From contig NZ_JAKRET010000002.1 of assembly GCF_022664395.1 (NCBI RefSeq), positions 62,001-126,000 on the forward strand: DNA of 64,000 nucleotides. The letters are read 5' to 3'. A program made the translations under genes and the position numbers. Below the pieces are notes generated by a model that was not told where the DNA came from, did no database searches, and worked only from the letters and a program-made list of their open reading frames with translations. This stretch comes from Sphingomonas lacusdianchii (lineage in GTDB: Bacteria > Pseudomonadota > Alphaproteobacteria > Sphingomonadales > Sphingomonadaceae). Positions 34,773 through 42,896 of the stretch are shown here, one piece after another. Positions within the stretch are counted from its first letter, which is position 1, and the number at the start of each line of letters is the position of its first letter.

Positions 34773-36239
34773 CTACGCTTCGAAGCCCTTGTAGTTCTTC
34801 AGTTCGTCGCCGACGATCTGCACCACGTGCAGCACGTTGGTCGATCCCGGCGTCCCGAACGGCACGCCCGCGCAGACCACGACCCGGTCGCCGGCCTTGG
34901 CGATATTGTGGCGCAGGATCATGCGCTTCGCCTTGGCGACCATCTCTTCGAACGAAGCGACGTCACGCGTGTGGACCGCGTGGACGCCCCATAGCAGCCC
35001 CAGCCGCCGTGCGGTGTCGATTTGCGGAGTCAGCACCATGATCGGCACCGGCGGACGTTCGCGCGCGATGCGGCGCGCGGTCGATCCCGACTTGGTGAAG
35101 CACAGGATCGCCTTCGCATCGACGGTCGCGGCGATGTTCTTCGCCGCTTCGGCCAGCGCGTCGGCGGTGGTGGGATCGGGACGGAGTACGGTGAAATGGA
35201 CGCGGTCGCCATGCGCCGGGTCGCGTTCGACGGCGTGCGCGATGTCGTTCATCATCGTGACCGATTCGACCGGCCAACTGCCCGCCGCGCTCTCCGCCGA
35301 CAGCATGATCGCATCGGCACCGTCATAGACGGCGGTCGCGACGTCCGACACCTCGGCGCGAGTCGGCGAGGGCGAGGTGATCATCGATTCGAGCATCTGC
35401 GTCGCGACGACGACCGGACGGCCCAGCCGGCGGGCGGTCTCGACGATGCGCTTCTGCAGCGGCGGCACCGATTGCGGCGGCAGTTCGACGCCCAGATCGC
35501 CACGCGCGACCATCACGCCGTCGCACTGCTCGACGATCTCTTCCAGCCGGGCGACCGCCGACGGCTTTTCGATCTTGGCCAGCAGCGCCGCCTTGCCCTC
35601 GATCAGCTTGCGTGCCTCCGCGAGATCCTCAGGGCGCTGCACGAACGACAGCGCGATCCAGTCGACGCCCTGTTCGACCGCGAAGTGCAGGTCGGAAATA
35701 TCCTTCGGCGTCAGCGCAGCCATCGGCAACACGACGTCGGGGACGTTCAGCCCCTTCGAATTGGACAGCGCGCCGCCGACCACGACCTCGGTCACGATCT
35801 TTTCGTCGTCATGGTCGAGCACACGCAGCACCAGCTTGCCGTCGTCGAGCAGCAGGCGGGCGTCGCGGGCGATCGCGGCAAAGATTTCTTGGTGCGGCAG
35901 TTCGACCCGCGTCGCATCGCCCGGCTCGTTCGACCGGTCGAGCGTGAAGCGCTGCCCGGTCTCGAGCATCACCCGCCCCTCGGCGAAACGACCGACGCGC
36001 AGCTTCGGCCCCTGAAGATCGGCGAGGATCGTGGTCGGGCGGCCATATTGGCGCTCCAGTCCGCGAATCGCCTCGATCACCGCGACCTTCGACTGCTGGT
36101 CGCCATGGCTCATATTGACCCGGAACGCATCGGCGCCGGCCTCGAACAGCTTCGCGATCATCTCCGGCGTGTTGCTGGCGGGGCCAAGCGTGGCGAGAAC
36201 GCGGACCTTGCGCGAACGGGGGCTGATGGCCTTGGTCAT
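34773..36239 (-). CDS. pyk: Pyruvate kinase
   Basis: This 488-residue glycolytic enzyme transfers phosphate from phosphoenolpyruvate to ADP. Motifs: RKVRVLATLGPASNTPEMI, FRVNMSHG, ILADLQGPKLRVG, VMVARGDLGVELP (substrate and metal site), VVVATQMLESMI and ILCFTKSGSTARRIARERP in the C-terminal domain. The ATG at 36239 has GGAGAG 7 bases upstream, while a GTG two codons earlier has none. It is transcribed toward the transglutaminase-like gene and away from the DUF1244 gene 72 bases off. In many alphaproteobacteria pyk also neighbours DUF1244 and DUF2312 genes. Confidence 0.97.
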   Translation of the reverse strand: MTKAISPRSRKVRVLATLGPASNTPEMIAKLFEAGADAFRVNMSHGDQQSKVAVIEAIRGLERQYGRPTTILADLQGPKLRVGRFAEGRVMLETGQRFTLDRSNEPGDATRVELPHQEIFAAIARDARLLLDDGKLVLRVLDHDDEKIVTEVVVGGALSNSKGLNVPDVVLPMAALTPKDISDLHFAVEQGVDWIALSFVQRPEDLAEARKLIEGKAALLAKIEKPSAVARLEEIVEQCDGVMVARGDLGVELPPQSVPPLQKRIVETARRLGRPVVVATQMLESMITSPSPTRAEVSDVATAVYDGADAIMLSAESAAGSWPVESVTMMNDIAHAVERDPAHGDRVHFTVLRPDPTTADALAEAAKNIAATVDAKAILCFTKSGSTARRIARERPPVPIMVLTPQIDTARRLGLLWGVHAVHTRDVASFEEMVAKAKRMILRHNIAKAGDRVVVCAGVPFGTPGSTNVLHVVQIVGDELKNYKGFEA

Positions 36240-36311
36240 AATCACTCTCCGGGCGTTGCGCGCCTGCCTCTAGTGCTTATTCGTAAACGATCAACCTTGG
36301 AGGCCGATGTG

Positions 36312-36680
36312 ATGGCAACAATCGATTCAATTTCCGAACAGGCACAGGCCGCCGCGTTCCGCCGGCTGGTCCGCCACCTGCAACATCGCACCGATGCGCA
36401 GAATGTCGATCTGATGGGGCTGGCGGGTTTCTGTCGCAACTGCCTCGGCGACTGGCTGGGCGAAGCGGCGGGTGTGTCGAAGGACGAAGGGCGCGAGGCG
36501 GTGTACGGCATGCCCTATGCGCAGTGGAAGGCGGAGCATCAGCAGCCGGCGACCCCCGAACAGATTGCGAGGATGGAGCAGAGCGTCGCGAGGAACCGCA
36601 GCGACGACGAGGCGCTGGACGAAGCGCTCGACGACAGTTTCCCTGCCAGCGACCCGCCGGCGATCACCGAACCGCGCTGA
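36312..36680 (+). CDS. DUF1244 protein with C-terminal extension
   Basis: A 122-residue protein. Residues 1-85 match DUF1244 (AAAFRRLVRHLQHRTDAQN, LMGLAGFCRNCLGDWL, GREAVYGMPYAQWK), a small cysteine-containing domain of unknown function common in alphaproteobacteria. An extension follows that ends in DEALDDSFPASDPPAITEPR, a short motif also found alone in other small proteins as I recall. The two cysteines of FCRNC could bind metal. The ATG at 36312 was chosen where family similarity begins; the open frame upstream is antisense to pyk. Divergent from pyk, and upstream of gapR. Confidence 0.8.
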   Translation: MATIDSISEQAQAAAFRRLVRHLQHRTDAQNVDLMGLAGFCRNCLGDWLGEAAGVSKDEGREAVYGMPYAQWKAEHQQPATPEQIARMEQSVARNRSDDEALDEALDDSFPASDPPAITEPR

Positions 36681-36749
36681 TCGGTTGAGGCGGGCGCGCG
36701 GATCGGCTAGGCGCGCCCGTTCACCAATTTCGTCACATCCGAGGACTGC

Positions 36750-36986
36750 ATGACCGACAATGTTTCGGCGGAACAACTCCGCCTGCTGATCGAGCGTATC
36801 GAACGGCTGGAAGAAGAGAAGAAGGGCATCAGCGACGATATCAAGGACGTCTATGCCGAAGCCAAGTCGACCGGATTCGACGTGAAGACGATGCGGACGA
36901 TCATCCGTCTGCGCCGCATGGAAAAGCATCATCGCGACGAAGCCGACATGCTGCTCGAAACCTACAAGCAGGCACTCGGTATCTGA
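36750..36986 (+). CDS. gapR: GapR family DNA-binding protein (DUF2312)
   Basis: This 78-residue protein matches Caulobacter GapR, a nucleoid-associated protein that clamps overtwisted AT-rich DNA ahead of polymerases and helps chromosome replication. The signature is clear: [44 protein letters not shown] and a C-terminal ETYKQALGI. The protein is two long helices plus a short one and carries the basic [10 protein letters not shown] stretch. It is slightly shorter at the N-terminus than the Caulobacter protein. It lies 69 bases after the DUF1244 gene and 23 bases before the DUF1003 gene. Confidence 0.93.
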   Translation: MTDNVSAEQLRLLIERIERLEEEKKGISDDIKDVYAEAKSTGFDVKTMRTIIRLRRMEKHHRDEADMLLETYKQALGI

Positions 36987-37009
36987 CACTGGTCGAAGGG
37001 GGCAGGGAC

Positions 37010-37543
37010 ATGGCCAGCGTCTTCCATATCGCGACCCGACTGCTGAAGGGGCATGGCGATCCGCATGGCGAGGAGGAAGCTCATGTCCTGTCCGCGATCG
37101 AACGCGGCGCGCCGATCTCGCGCGACGCGGCCGACGAATCGGACGCGCGATCGACCTTTGGCGACCGGCTGGCGGACCGCGTCGCGGCTGTCGGCGGGTC
37201 GTGGGGGTTCATCATCGCCTTCACAGGCGTGCTGCTGGGCTGGATGCTGCTCAATTCCGACGTGCTGTCGCATTTCGGGCTGGCGTTCGATCCCTACCCC
37301 TACATCTTCCTGAACCTGATGCTGTCGACCTTGGCCGCGATCCAGGCGCCGGTCATCATGATGAGCCAGAACCGGCAATCGGAAAAGGACCGGCTGGCGG
37401 CGCGGCTCGACTATGAAACCAATTTGCGCGCGGAGATCGACATCCTCGCGCTGCACGCCAAGCTCGACAGCGATGTGATCGACCGGCTGGCGGCGCTGGA
37501 GGCGAAGATCGACGCGCTGGCGCAAAACGTCGCCCGGGCGTAG
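37010..37543 (+). CDS. DUF1003 membrane protein
   Basis: This 177-residue protein has a soluble N-terminal half, two membrane helices (GSWGFIIAFTGVLLGWMLLN and YIFLNLMLSTLAAIQAPVIM) and a C-terminal coiled-coil (LDYETNLRAEIDILALHAKL to LAALEAKIDAL). FDPYPYIFLNLMLSTLAAIQ and MMSQNRQSEKDR are the DUF1003 signature. Function unknown. The start at 37010 has a GGGGGCAGGGA tract upstream. It forms a probable operon with gapR and possibly yebC, 27 bases downstream. Confidence 0.9.
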   Translation: MASVFHIATRLLKGHGDPHGEEEAHVLSAIERGAPISRDAADESDARSTFGDRLADRVAAVGGSWGFIIAFTGVLLGWMLLNSDVLSHFGLAFDPYPYIFLNLMLSTLAAIQAPVIMMSQNRQSEKDRLAARLDYETNLRAEIDILALHAKLDSDVIDRLAALEAKIDALAQNVARA

Positions 37544-37570
37544 AGCGGGCGCAACCAATAAGAGGCACCG

Positions 37571-38314
37571 ATGGCAGGCCATAGCAAATTCAAGAACATC
37601 ATGCACCGCAAGGGTGCGCAGGATAAGAAGCGGTCGGGCATGTTTTCAAAGCTCAGCCGCGAAATCACCGTCGCGGCGAAGATGGGCCTGCCCGATCCCG
37701 ACATGAACCCGCGCCTGCGCGCGGCGATCAACGCCGCCAAGGCGCAGTCGATGCCCAAGGACAATATCCAGCGCGCGGTCGACAAGGCGTCGAAGGGCGA
37801 CATGGAGAATTACGAGGAAATCCGCTACGAGGGCTTCGGGCCGGCAGGGGTTTCGCTCATCATCGAGGCGCTGTCGGACAATCGCAACCGCACCGCGACC
37901 AACGTGCGCACCGCGGTGTCGAAGAATGGCGGCAATCTCGGCACCGCCGGATCGGTCAGCCATGGGTTCGACCGGGTCGGCCTCATCAACTATCCCGCCA
38001 AGGCCGGCGATGCCGAAAAGATATTCGAGGCGGCGCTGGAAGCCGGTGCCGAGGACGTGACGTCGAGCGAGGACGGCCACGAAATCTGGACCGCGCAGGG
38101 CGACCTGCACGAAGTCGCCAAGGCGCTGGAACCGGTGCTGGGCGAGGCGGAAGGCGCCAAGCTGGCATGGCGGCCGCAGACGATGGTGGCGGTCGGCGAG
38201 GACGATGCGGCGACGCTGTTCAAGCTGCTCGATGCGCTCGACGATGACGACGACGTCCAGACCGTGTGGGGCAATTACGAAGTGTCCGACGAGGTGATGG
38301 AGAAGCTGGGTTGA
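37571..38314 (+). CDS. yebC: YebC/PmpR/TACO1-family protein
   Basis: A 247-residue protein beginning [20 protein letters not shown], the family's near-invariant start, with the three-domain YebC fold following ([58 protein letters not shown]). Members are described as DNA-binding regulators and, more recently, as translation factors that help ribosomes through proline stretches. Its place before ruvCAB is conserved widely. The stop lies 9 bases before a palindromic repeat that runs into the ruvC start. Confidence 0.95.
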   Translation: MAGHSKFKNIMHRKGAQDKKRSGMFSKLSREITVAAKMGLPDPDMNPRLRAAINAAKAQSMPKDNIQRAVDKASKGDMENYEEIRYEGFGPAGVSLIIEALSDNRNRTATNVRTAVSKNGGNLGTAGSVSHGFDRVGLINYPAKAGDAEKIFEAALEAGAEDVTSSEDGHEIWTAQGDLHEVAKALEPVLGEAEGAKLAWRPQTMVAVGEDDAATLFKLLDALDDDDDVQTVWGNYEVSDEVMEKLG

Positions 38315-38323
38315 TCGACCAGT

Positions 38324-38451
38324 TCCTCCCCGGCACGGGGAGGGGGACCGCCGCGCAGCGGTGGTGGAGGGGGATGTCCAAGCAGCGCATCGCCTGTGGA
38401 AGCCCCCCTCCACCAGCCTGCGGCTGGTCCCCCTCCCCGTGCCGGGGAGGA
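38324..38451. repeat. 128-base palindromic repeat, copy 2, carrying the ruvC ribosome-binding site
   Basis: The outer arms are identical to copy 1 (TCCTCCCCGGCACGGGGAGG and its complement), and inner parts pair as CCGCAGC... with ...GCTGCGG-like sequence. The last bases, GCCGGGGAGGA, end exactly at the ruvC start region: GGGGAGG (38444-38450) is a near-perfect Shine-Dalgarno. Confidence 0.88.
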
Positions 38452-38456
38452 TGGTT

Positions 38457-38966
38457 TTGCTGATCCTCGGCCTCGATCCCGGTCTGGGCACCACCGGCTG
38501 GGGCATCATCCGCGCCGACGGCAACCGCCTGAGCCACATCGCCAACGGCCAGATCCGCACCGATCCGTCGATGCAGCTCCCCCGCCGCCTCGCGCTGCTG
38601 TTCGGCGCGCTGGGCGAGGTGATCCGCACCGAACGCCCTGATGGCGCGGCGGTCGAGGAAGTGCTGGGCAACAGCAATGCGCAGTCGACGCTGAAGCTGG
38701 GGCAGGCGCGCGGCGTCGTGCTGCTGTCCGCGTCGACCGCCGGGCTCGCGATCGGCGAATATCATCCGAGCATCGTCAAGAAGGCGGTGGTCGGCACCGG
38801 CGGCGCGGACAAGAAGCAGATCCAGGCGATGGTCGGCCATTTGCTGCCCGGCGTGAAGCTGTCCGGTCCCGACGCGGCGGACGCGCTGGCGGTGGCGATC
38901 ACCCATGCCCATCACCTCGCCAGCGCGCACGCGCGGGCGCGGCGGTCGACAGGGATTGGGGCGTGA
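38457..38966 (+). CDS. ruvC: Holliday junction endonuclease RuvC
   Basis: This 169-residue resolvase cuts four-way DNA junctions during recombination repair. The RNase H-like fold shows [20 protein letters not shown] (first catalytic Asp), [23 protein letters not shown] (Glu), and [15 protein letters not shown] (last acidic pair). I chose the TTG at 38457: it puts the protein start (LILGLDPG) where relatives begin and leaves 6 bases to the Shine-Dalgarno. The ATG at 38451 directly abuts that site with no spacing and would add two residues. It is followed by another inverted repeat before ruvA. Confidence 0.95.
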   Translation: MLILGLDPGLGTTGWGIIRADGNRLSHIANGQIRTDPSMQLPRRLALLFGALGEVIRTERPDGAAVEEVLGNSNAQSTLKLGQARGVVLLSASTAGLAIGEYHPSIVKKAVVGTGGADKKQIQAMVGHLLPGVKLSGPDAADALAVAITHAHHLASAHARARRSTGIGA

Positions 38967-38989
38967 TCGTGATCGATCGTCGCCCCCTG

Positions 38990-39079
38990 CGTACCCCGGC
39001 GAAGGCCGGGGTCCAGTTGGGTCACGCACGCGATAGTATGAACGGCCCGCAACTGGACCCCGGCCTTCGCCGGGGTACG
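38990..39079. repeat. Perfect 30-base inverted repeat between ruvC and ruvA
   Basis: The arm 38990-39019 (CGTACCCCGGCGAAGGCCGG continuing to CAGTTG) is perfectly complementary to 39050-39079, with a 30-base loop. Each arm holds the smaller palindrome CCCCGGCGAAGGCCGGGG. It belongs to a dispersed family; a degenerate copy is at 6289. It may stabilise or end the ruvC message. Confidence 0.9.
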
Positions 39080-39120
39080 GCAGGTGCGGGCAACCGTCAT
39101 TTCCAACAAGTGAGCATTGC

Positions 39121-39723
39121 ATGATCGCCCATCTCAAAGGCACGCTGTCCGTCTCCGGCATCGACCATGCGGTCATCGACGTGAACGGCGTCGGCTATCT
39201 GGTCGGCGCATCGTCGCGGACGTTGCAGGCGCTGGGGCCGGTCGGCGGCAGCGTCACCATCCATACCGAGATGCTGGTGGCGGAGGATTTCATCCGGCTG
39301 GTCGGCTTCGCCACGGCGGACGAGCGCGACTGGTTCCGCCTGCTGACCGGCGTACAGGGCGTCGGTGCGCGGGTCGCGCTTGGCATATTGTCGACGCTGT
39401 CGCCTGAGGAAGTCCGCACCGCGATCGCGCGCGGCGACAAGGCCAGCATCGCCCGCGCCAACGGCGTTGGCCCCAAGCTCGCACAGCGCATCGCGATGGA
39501 ATTGAAGGACAAGGTCGGCGGCATCGCCATCGGTCCGGGCGTGGTTGCCCCGGCGGCAGGCGGCGACGGGATCGAGGGCGATGCGGTGTCGGCGCTGCTC
39601 AACCTCGGCTTCCGGCCTGCCGAGGCGGCGACGGCGGTGGGCAAGGCGGCCGAGGAACTGGGGGCGGGAGCGAGCCTCGACGCCATGGTCAGGCTGGCGC
39701 TGCGCAAGGCATCGCGCACCTGA
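39121..39723 (+). CDS. ruvA: Holliday junction DNA helicase subunit RuvA
   Basis: This 200-residue protein binds the four-way junction as a tetramer and loads RuvB. Order: OB-fold ([20 protein letters not shown]), two helix-hairpin-helix motifs ([18 protein letters not shown] and [20 protein letters not shown]) and a C-terminal RuvB-contacting domain ([20 protein letters not shown]). The length is normal. The ATG is preceded by ACAAGTGAGC, a weak site, following a repeat. ruvB follows after another palindromic repeat that begins 2 bases past the stop. Confidence 0.97.
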   Translation: MIAHLKGTLSVSGIDHAVIDVNGVGYLVGASSRTLQALGPVGGSVTIHTEMLVAEDFIRLVGFATADERDWFRLLTGVQGVGARVALGILSTLSPEEVRTAIARGDKASIARANGVGPKLAQRIAMELKDKVGGIAIGPGVVAPAAGGDGIEGDAVSALLNLGFRPAEAATAVGKAAEELGAGASLDAMVRLALRKASRT

Positions 39724-39725
39724 AA

Positions 39726-39857
39726 TCCTCCCCGGTACGGGGAGGGGGACCGCCGCGTAGCGGTGGTGGAGGGGGATGTCCGCGCAACGCAACAGCGCCG
39801 TATGCGGATACCCCCCTCCACCAGCTTCGCTGGTCCCCCTCCCCGTGCCGGGGAGGA
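39726..39857. repeat. 132-base palindromic repeat, copy 3 (ruvA-ruvB spacer)
   Basis: Same family as copies at 34636 and 38324: TCCTCCCCGGTACGGGGAGG (one base different from the others) pairs with CCTCCCCGTGCCGGGGAGGA at the other end, and CCGCGTAGCGGTGG pairs with the inner right part. It begins 2 bases after the ruvA stop and ends 37 bases before the ruvB start. Confidence 0.88.
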
Positions 39858-39894
39858 CTTTGACCCGCTCAACGCGAACGTCTAGGGAACAGTC

Positions 39895-40914
39895 GTGACC
39901 GACGACCGTATCACCACCCCGATCCGCCGCCCCGATGACGTCGACGCCGCGCTGCGACCCAAGGCGCTGGACGAGTTCGTCGGGCAGCAGGCAGCGCGCG
40001 AGAATCTGCGCGTGTTCATCGATGCCGCGCGCGGGCGGGGCGATGTGCTCGACCATGTGCTGTTCTTCGGCCCGCCGGGTCTAGGCAAGACCACGCTGGC
40101 GCAGATCGTTGCACGCGAGATGGGCGTGGGGTTCCGCGCAACCTCCGGCCCGGTCATCGCCAAATCGGGCGATCTGGCGGCGCTGCTCACCAATCTCGAG
40201 GATGGCGACGTCCTGTTCATCGACGAAATCCACCGTCTGAACCCGGCGGTCGAGGAAGTGCTCTATCCGGCGATGGAGGACCGCGCGCTCGACCTGATGA
40301 TCGGGGAGGGGCCGTCCGCGCGCAGCGTCCGCATCGACCTGCCGCGCTTCACACTGGTCGGCGCGACGACACGGCAGGGGCTGCTGACCACGCCGTTGCG
40401 CGACCGCTTCGGCATTCCGGTCCGCCTGCAATTCTACACCGTCGACGAACTGACCCGCGTCGTCACCCGCGCCGCCGGGCTGCTCGGCCTCGGCATTGCG
40501 AGGGACGGCGCGACCGAAGTCGCCCGGCGGGCACGCGGCACGCCGCGCATCGCCGGCCGCCTGCTGCGGCGCGTTCGCGACTTCGCCAATGTCGCCGGGG
40601 TCGAGGTCGTCGATGCGCGAACCGCCGACGCCGCGCTCAACCGGCTGGAGGTGGACGCCAAGGGGCTCGACGCGATGGACCGCCGCTATCTGACGATGAT
40701 CGCCGACGTCTATCGCGGGGGGCCGGTCGGCGTCGAAACGCTGGCGGCGGGATTAAGCGAGCCGCGTGACACGATCGAGGAAGTGATCGAACCCTATCTG
40801 ATCCAGATCGGCATGATCGCCCGCACCGCGCGGGGGCGCTGTCTGAACGCCGGCGGGTGGAAGCATCTCGGCTTCGAGCCGCCCGCCGGATCGCAGGACG
40901 GATTGTTCGACTAA
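39895..40914 (+). CDS. ruvB: Holliday junction DNA helicase RuvB, GTG start
   Basis: A 339-residue AAA+ motor that drives branch migration with RuvA. Motifs: [20 protein letters not shown], Walker [15 protein letters not shown], Walker [16 protein letters not shown], sensor region [19 protein letters not shown], and the winged-helix end ([28 protein letters not shown]). The GTG at 39895 has TAGGGAAC upstream with good spacing. The gene is separated from ruvA by a repeat element but keeps the same direction. Length normal. Confidence 0.97.
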   Translation: MTDDRITTPIRRPDDVDAALRPKALDEFVGQQAARENLRVFIDAARGRGDVLDHVLFFGPPGLGKTTLAQIVAREMGVGFRATSGPVIAKSGDLAALLTNLEDGDVLFIDEIHRLNPAVEEVLYPAMEDRALDLMIGEGPSARSVRIDLPRFTLVGATTRQGLLTTPLRDRFGIPVRLQFYTVDELTRVVTRAAGLLGLGIARDGATEVARRARGTPRIAGRLLRRVRDFANVAGVEVVDARTADAALNRLEVDAKGLDAMDRRYLTMIADVYRGGPVGVETLAAGLSEPRDTIEEVIEPYLIQIGMIARTARGRCLNAGGWKHLGFEPPAGSQDGLFD

Positions 40915-40923
40915 GGAATGGCG

Positions 40924-41250
40924 ATGAAGAAGACTTTGCTGACATCGGCCGCACTGGGGCTGATGACCGCGCCCGTTGCCGCTGCCCGAACGCCGCTGAC
41001 GATCGGCGTGACGATGACCGGTGATGCCGCTGCGCAGGTCACGATCGAAGGCGCGCAGTTCGTGCTACCCGACGAACAGGAGCGGATGTCGACGGCGCTG
41101 AAGGCGTTGCCCGACAAGAATCGTCCGGTCACGATCGCCGTTCTCGGTCGGGTCGCCGCGCCGTATCGGGCGATCGGCGGAATCATCTACTTGGCCCAAT
41201 CGGCCGGCTTCACCCAGATCAAGGTCCTGAACCAGCCGCCTGCCGATTGA
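40924..41250 (+). CDS. Exported stand-alone ExbD/TolR-like periplasmic domain protein
   Basis: A 108-residue protein with a clear signal peptide (MKKTLLTSAALGLMTAPVAA) and a mature domain of about 85 residues: LTIGVTMTGDAAAQVTIEG, DEQERMSTALKAL, RPVTIAVLGRVAAPYRAIGG, IIYLAQSAGFTQIKVL. The strand-helix pattern resembles the periplasmic domain of ExbD/TolR, but the transmembrane anchor with its essential aspartate is absent. The start at 40924 leaves 6 bases to AAGGA, while an ATG at 40918 directly abuts it. It sits between ruvB and ybgC-tolQRAB-pal. A link to Tol-Pal or a TonB-type motor is inference. An unrelated small periplasmic protein is the alternative. Confidence 0.75.
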   Translation: MKKTLLTSAALGLMTAPVAAARTPLTIGVTMTGDAAAQVTIEGAQFVLPDEQERMSTALKALPDKNRPVTIAVLGRVAAPYRAIGGIIYLAQSAGFTQIKVLNQPPAD

Positions 41251-41309
41251 CGGTACACCGCGGTCCGTCACCCCTTTCCCCGTCCGGCGGCAATGGTTAA
41301 AGCGGACAA

Positions 41310-41768
41310 ATGACCGACCCCGACCAGCCGGCCGGCGGCCGCTTTGTCGGCGGCACGCATCGTTTTCCCGTTCGCATCTATTTCGAGGACACCGACCTGT
41401 CGGGTGTCGTCTATCATGCGAATTACCTTCGCTATTTCGAACGGGCGCGCAGCGACATGCTGCGACTCGCCGGCATCGATCAGCGCGAGGCGCACGAAGC
41501 GGGCGAGGGCGCCTATGCGGTCCGGTCGATGCAGCTCGACTGGCGGGCGCCGGCACGACTGAACGACGCGCTGGTCGTGGTCAGCACCGTCGAACGCGTC
41601 CGCGCGGCGGCGGTCGATATTCATCAGACAGTCATCCGCGACACGCTCTTACTGGCATCGGCTCGGGTCGAGGTCGCGTTCGTGGCCCCGAACGGCCGTC
41701 CGCGTCGTCAGCCGGCCGCATGGGTCGACACCTTCCAGAGCCTGGTCGCAACCGAAAAAGAGGCATGA
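41310..41768 (+). CDS. ybgC: Tol-Pal system-associated acyl-CoA thioesterase
   Basis: This 152-residue hot-dog-fold thioesterase hydrolyses short acyl-CoA or acyl-ACP and is the conserved first gene of tol-pal operons. Motifs: FPVRIYFEDTDLSGVVYHANYLRYFERAR (catalytic Asp in the DTDLSGVVYH segment) and RVEVAFVAPNGRP. Length is slightly above the E. coli protein (134), with extra residues at the N-terminus. Its stop overlaps the tolQ start by 4 bases (ATGA). Confidence 0.95.
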   Translation: MTDPDQPAGGRFVGGTHRFPVRIYFEDTDLSGVVYHANYLRYFERARSDMLRLAGIDQREAHEAGEGAYAVRSMQLDWRAPARLNDALVVVSTVERVRAAAVDIHQTVIRDTLLLASARVEVAFVAPNGRPRRQPAAWVDTFQSLVATEKEA

Positions 41769-42457
41769 TGGACGTACTCGTGAACACCGACGCCGCGACC
41801 ATGTCGCCGGTCGCGCTCTTCCTCGCCGCCGACTGGGTGGTGAAGGCGGTGATGCTGGGGCTGCTGGCGGCAAGCATCTGGACCTGGGCGATCATCATTG
41901 GCTTCCTCGTCCGCGCGCGAAAGGTGCGCCGCGACATTGACCGGTTCGAAACCGACTTCGAACAGGCCGAGGATATCGATGCCTTTCACCGGTTGCAGGG
42001 GACGCGCGACACCGCGATCGCCCGCGTCTTTTCATCGGGGGTGCGCGAATGGCGGCGATCGACCGCGTCGAAGCAGATCGACCGCGACGGCACCCGCGAA
42101 CGCCTTGCCACCGCGATGGCGTCGAGCGTCGCGGACGAGAGCGAGACGCTGGCCGACCGGCTGAACGTGCTGGCGACGGTCGGGTCGGTCGCGCCGTTCG
42201 TCGGGCTGTTCGGCACGGTGTGGGGCATCATGCGGTCGTTCACCGCGATCGCGTCCGAACAGAATACGTCGCTGGCCGTCGTCGCGCCGGGCATTGCCGA
42301 GGCGCTGTTCGCGACCGCGATCGGCCTGTTCGCCGCCATTCCCGCCGTCATCGCGTATAACCGCTTCAGCCACAGCGTGAACCGGATCGAGGCGCGGCTG
42401 AACCGCTTCGCCGACGCCTTCCACGCCACCCTGTCGCGCCAGCTTGAAGGCGTCTGA
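41765..42457 (+). CDS. tolQ: Tol-Pal system motor protein TolQ
   Basis: A 230-residue inner-membrane subunit of the proton-driven Tol motor, homologous to ExbB/MotA. Three membrane helices: KAVMLGLLAASIWTWAIIIGFLV, SVAPFVGLFGTVWGIMRSF and IAEALFATAIGLFAAIPAVIAY, with the GTVWGIM and EALFATAIGL motifs of the family. The start at 41765 overlaps ybgC; the next ATG at 41768 is also possible. It works with TolR and TolA to constrict the outer membrane at division. Upstream frame extension has no support. Confidence 0.96.
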   Translation: MMDVLVNTDAATMSPVALFLAADWVVKAVMLGLLAASIWTWAIIIGFLVRARKVRRDIDRFETDFEQAEDIDAFHRLQGTRDTAIARVFSSGVREWRRSTASKQIDRDGTRERLATAMASSVADESETLADRLNVLATVGSVAPFVGLFGTVWGIMRSFTAIASEQNTSLAVVAPGIAEALFATAIGLFAAIPAVIAYNRFSHSVNRIEARLNRFADAFHATLSRQLEGV

Positions 42458-42460
42458 GCG

Positions 42461-42892
42461 ATGGGCATCAACCTGCCGTCCGCCAAGGGGAAAGGGCGCC
42501 GCGCACCGATGGCGGAGATCAACGTCACGCCGCTGGTCGACGTGATGCTGGTGCTGCTCATCATCTTCATGGTCACCGCGCCGTTGATGACCGCCGGCGT
42601 GCCGGTGAACCTGCCCGATAGTCGCGCGAAGGCGGTCGAACAGACGCAGCAGCCGGTGACGCTGTCGATCGATGCCGATGGCCGGACCTATATCGACGAT
42701 GCCGAGGTGTCGGCCGACAACCTTCCCGGCGAACTCGAAAAGATCGCGGCGGCGGGCGCCGGGGCGACCGAGCCGCGCCAGGTGATGCTGCGCGCCGACC
42801 GCACGCTCGATTACGGGCGGGTCAACGGCGTGTTGGGCGAACTGAACCGCGCGGGTCTGAACCGGGTGTCGCTCATCAGCGTGGCGCAATAA
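42461..42892 (+). CDS. tolR: Tol-Pal system motor protein TolR
   Basis: A 143-residue ExbD/TolR protein with a single membrane helix. EINVTPLVDVMLVLLIIFMV holds the essential Asp27 (proton path). The periplasmic domain has the ExbD-like LSIDADGRTYIDDAEVSADN and RQVMLRADRTLDYGRVNGVLGEL stretches. It starts 3 bases after the tolQ stop and is followed by tolA 4 bases later. The stand-alone protein at 40924 resembles its periplasmic part. Confidence 0.96.
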   Translation: MGINLPSAKGKGRRAPMAEINVTPLVDVMLVLLIIFMVTAPLMTAGVPVNLPDSRAKAVEQTQQPVTLSIDADGRTYIDDAEVSADNLPGELEKIAAAGAGATEPRQVMLRADRTLDYGRVNGVLGELNRAGLNRVSLISVAQ

Positions 42893-42896
42893 CGCG

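Noticed and set aside
35022..36311. Open frame upstream of, and in frame with, the DUF1244 gene
   Set aside because: It is antisense to pyk. Similarity to DUF1244 begins only at 36312, and this extension would have to be read through the pyk promoter.
34636..39857. Possible CRISPR or transposon ends from repeated palindromes
   Set aside because: Repeats are about 130 bases, separated by whole genes, with no spacers of regular length, no cas genes and no transposase.
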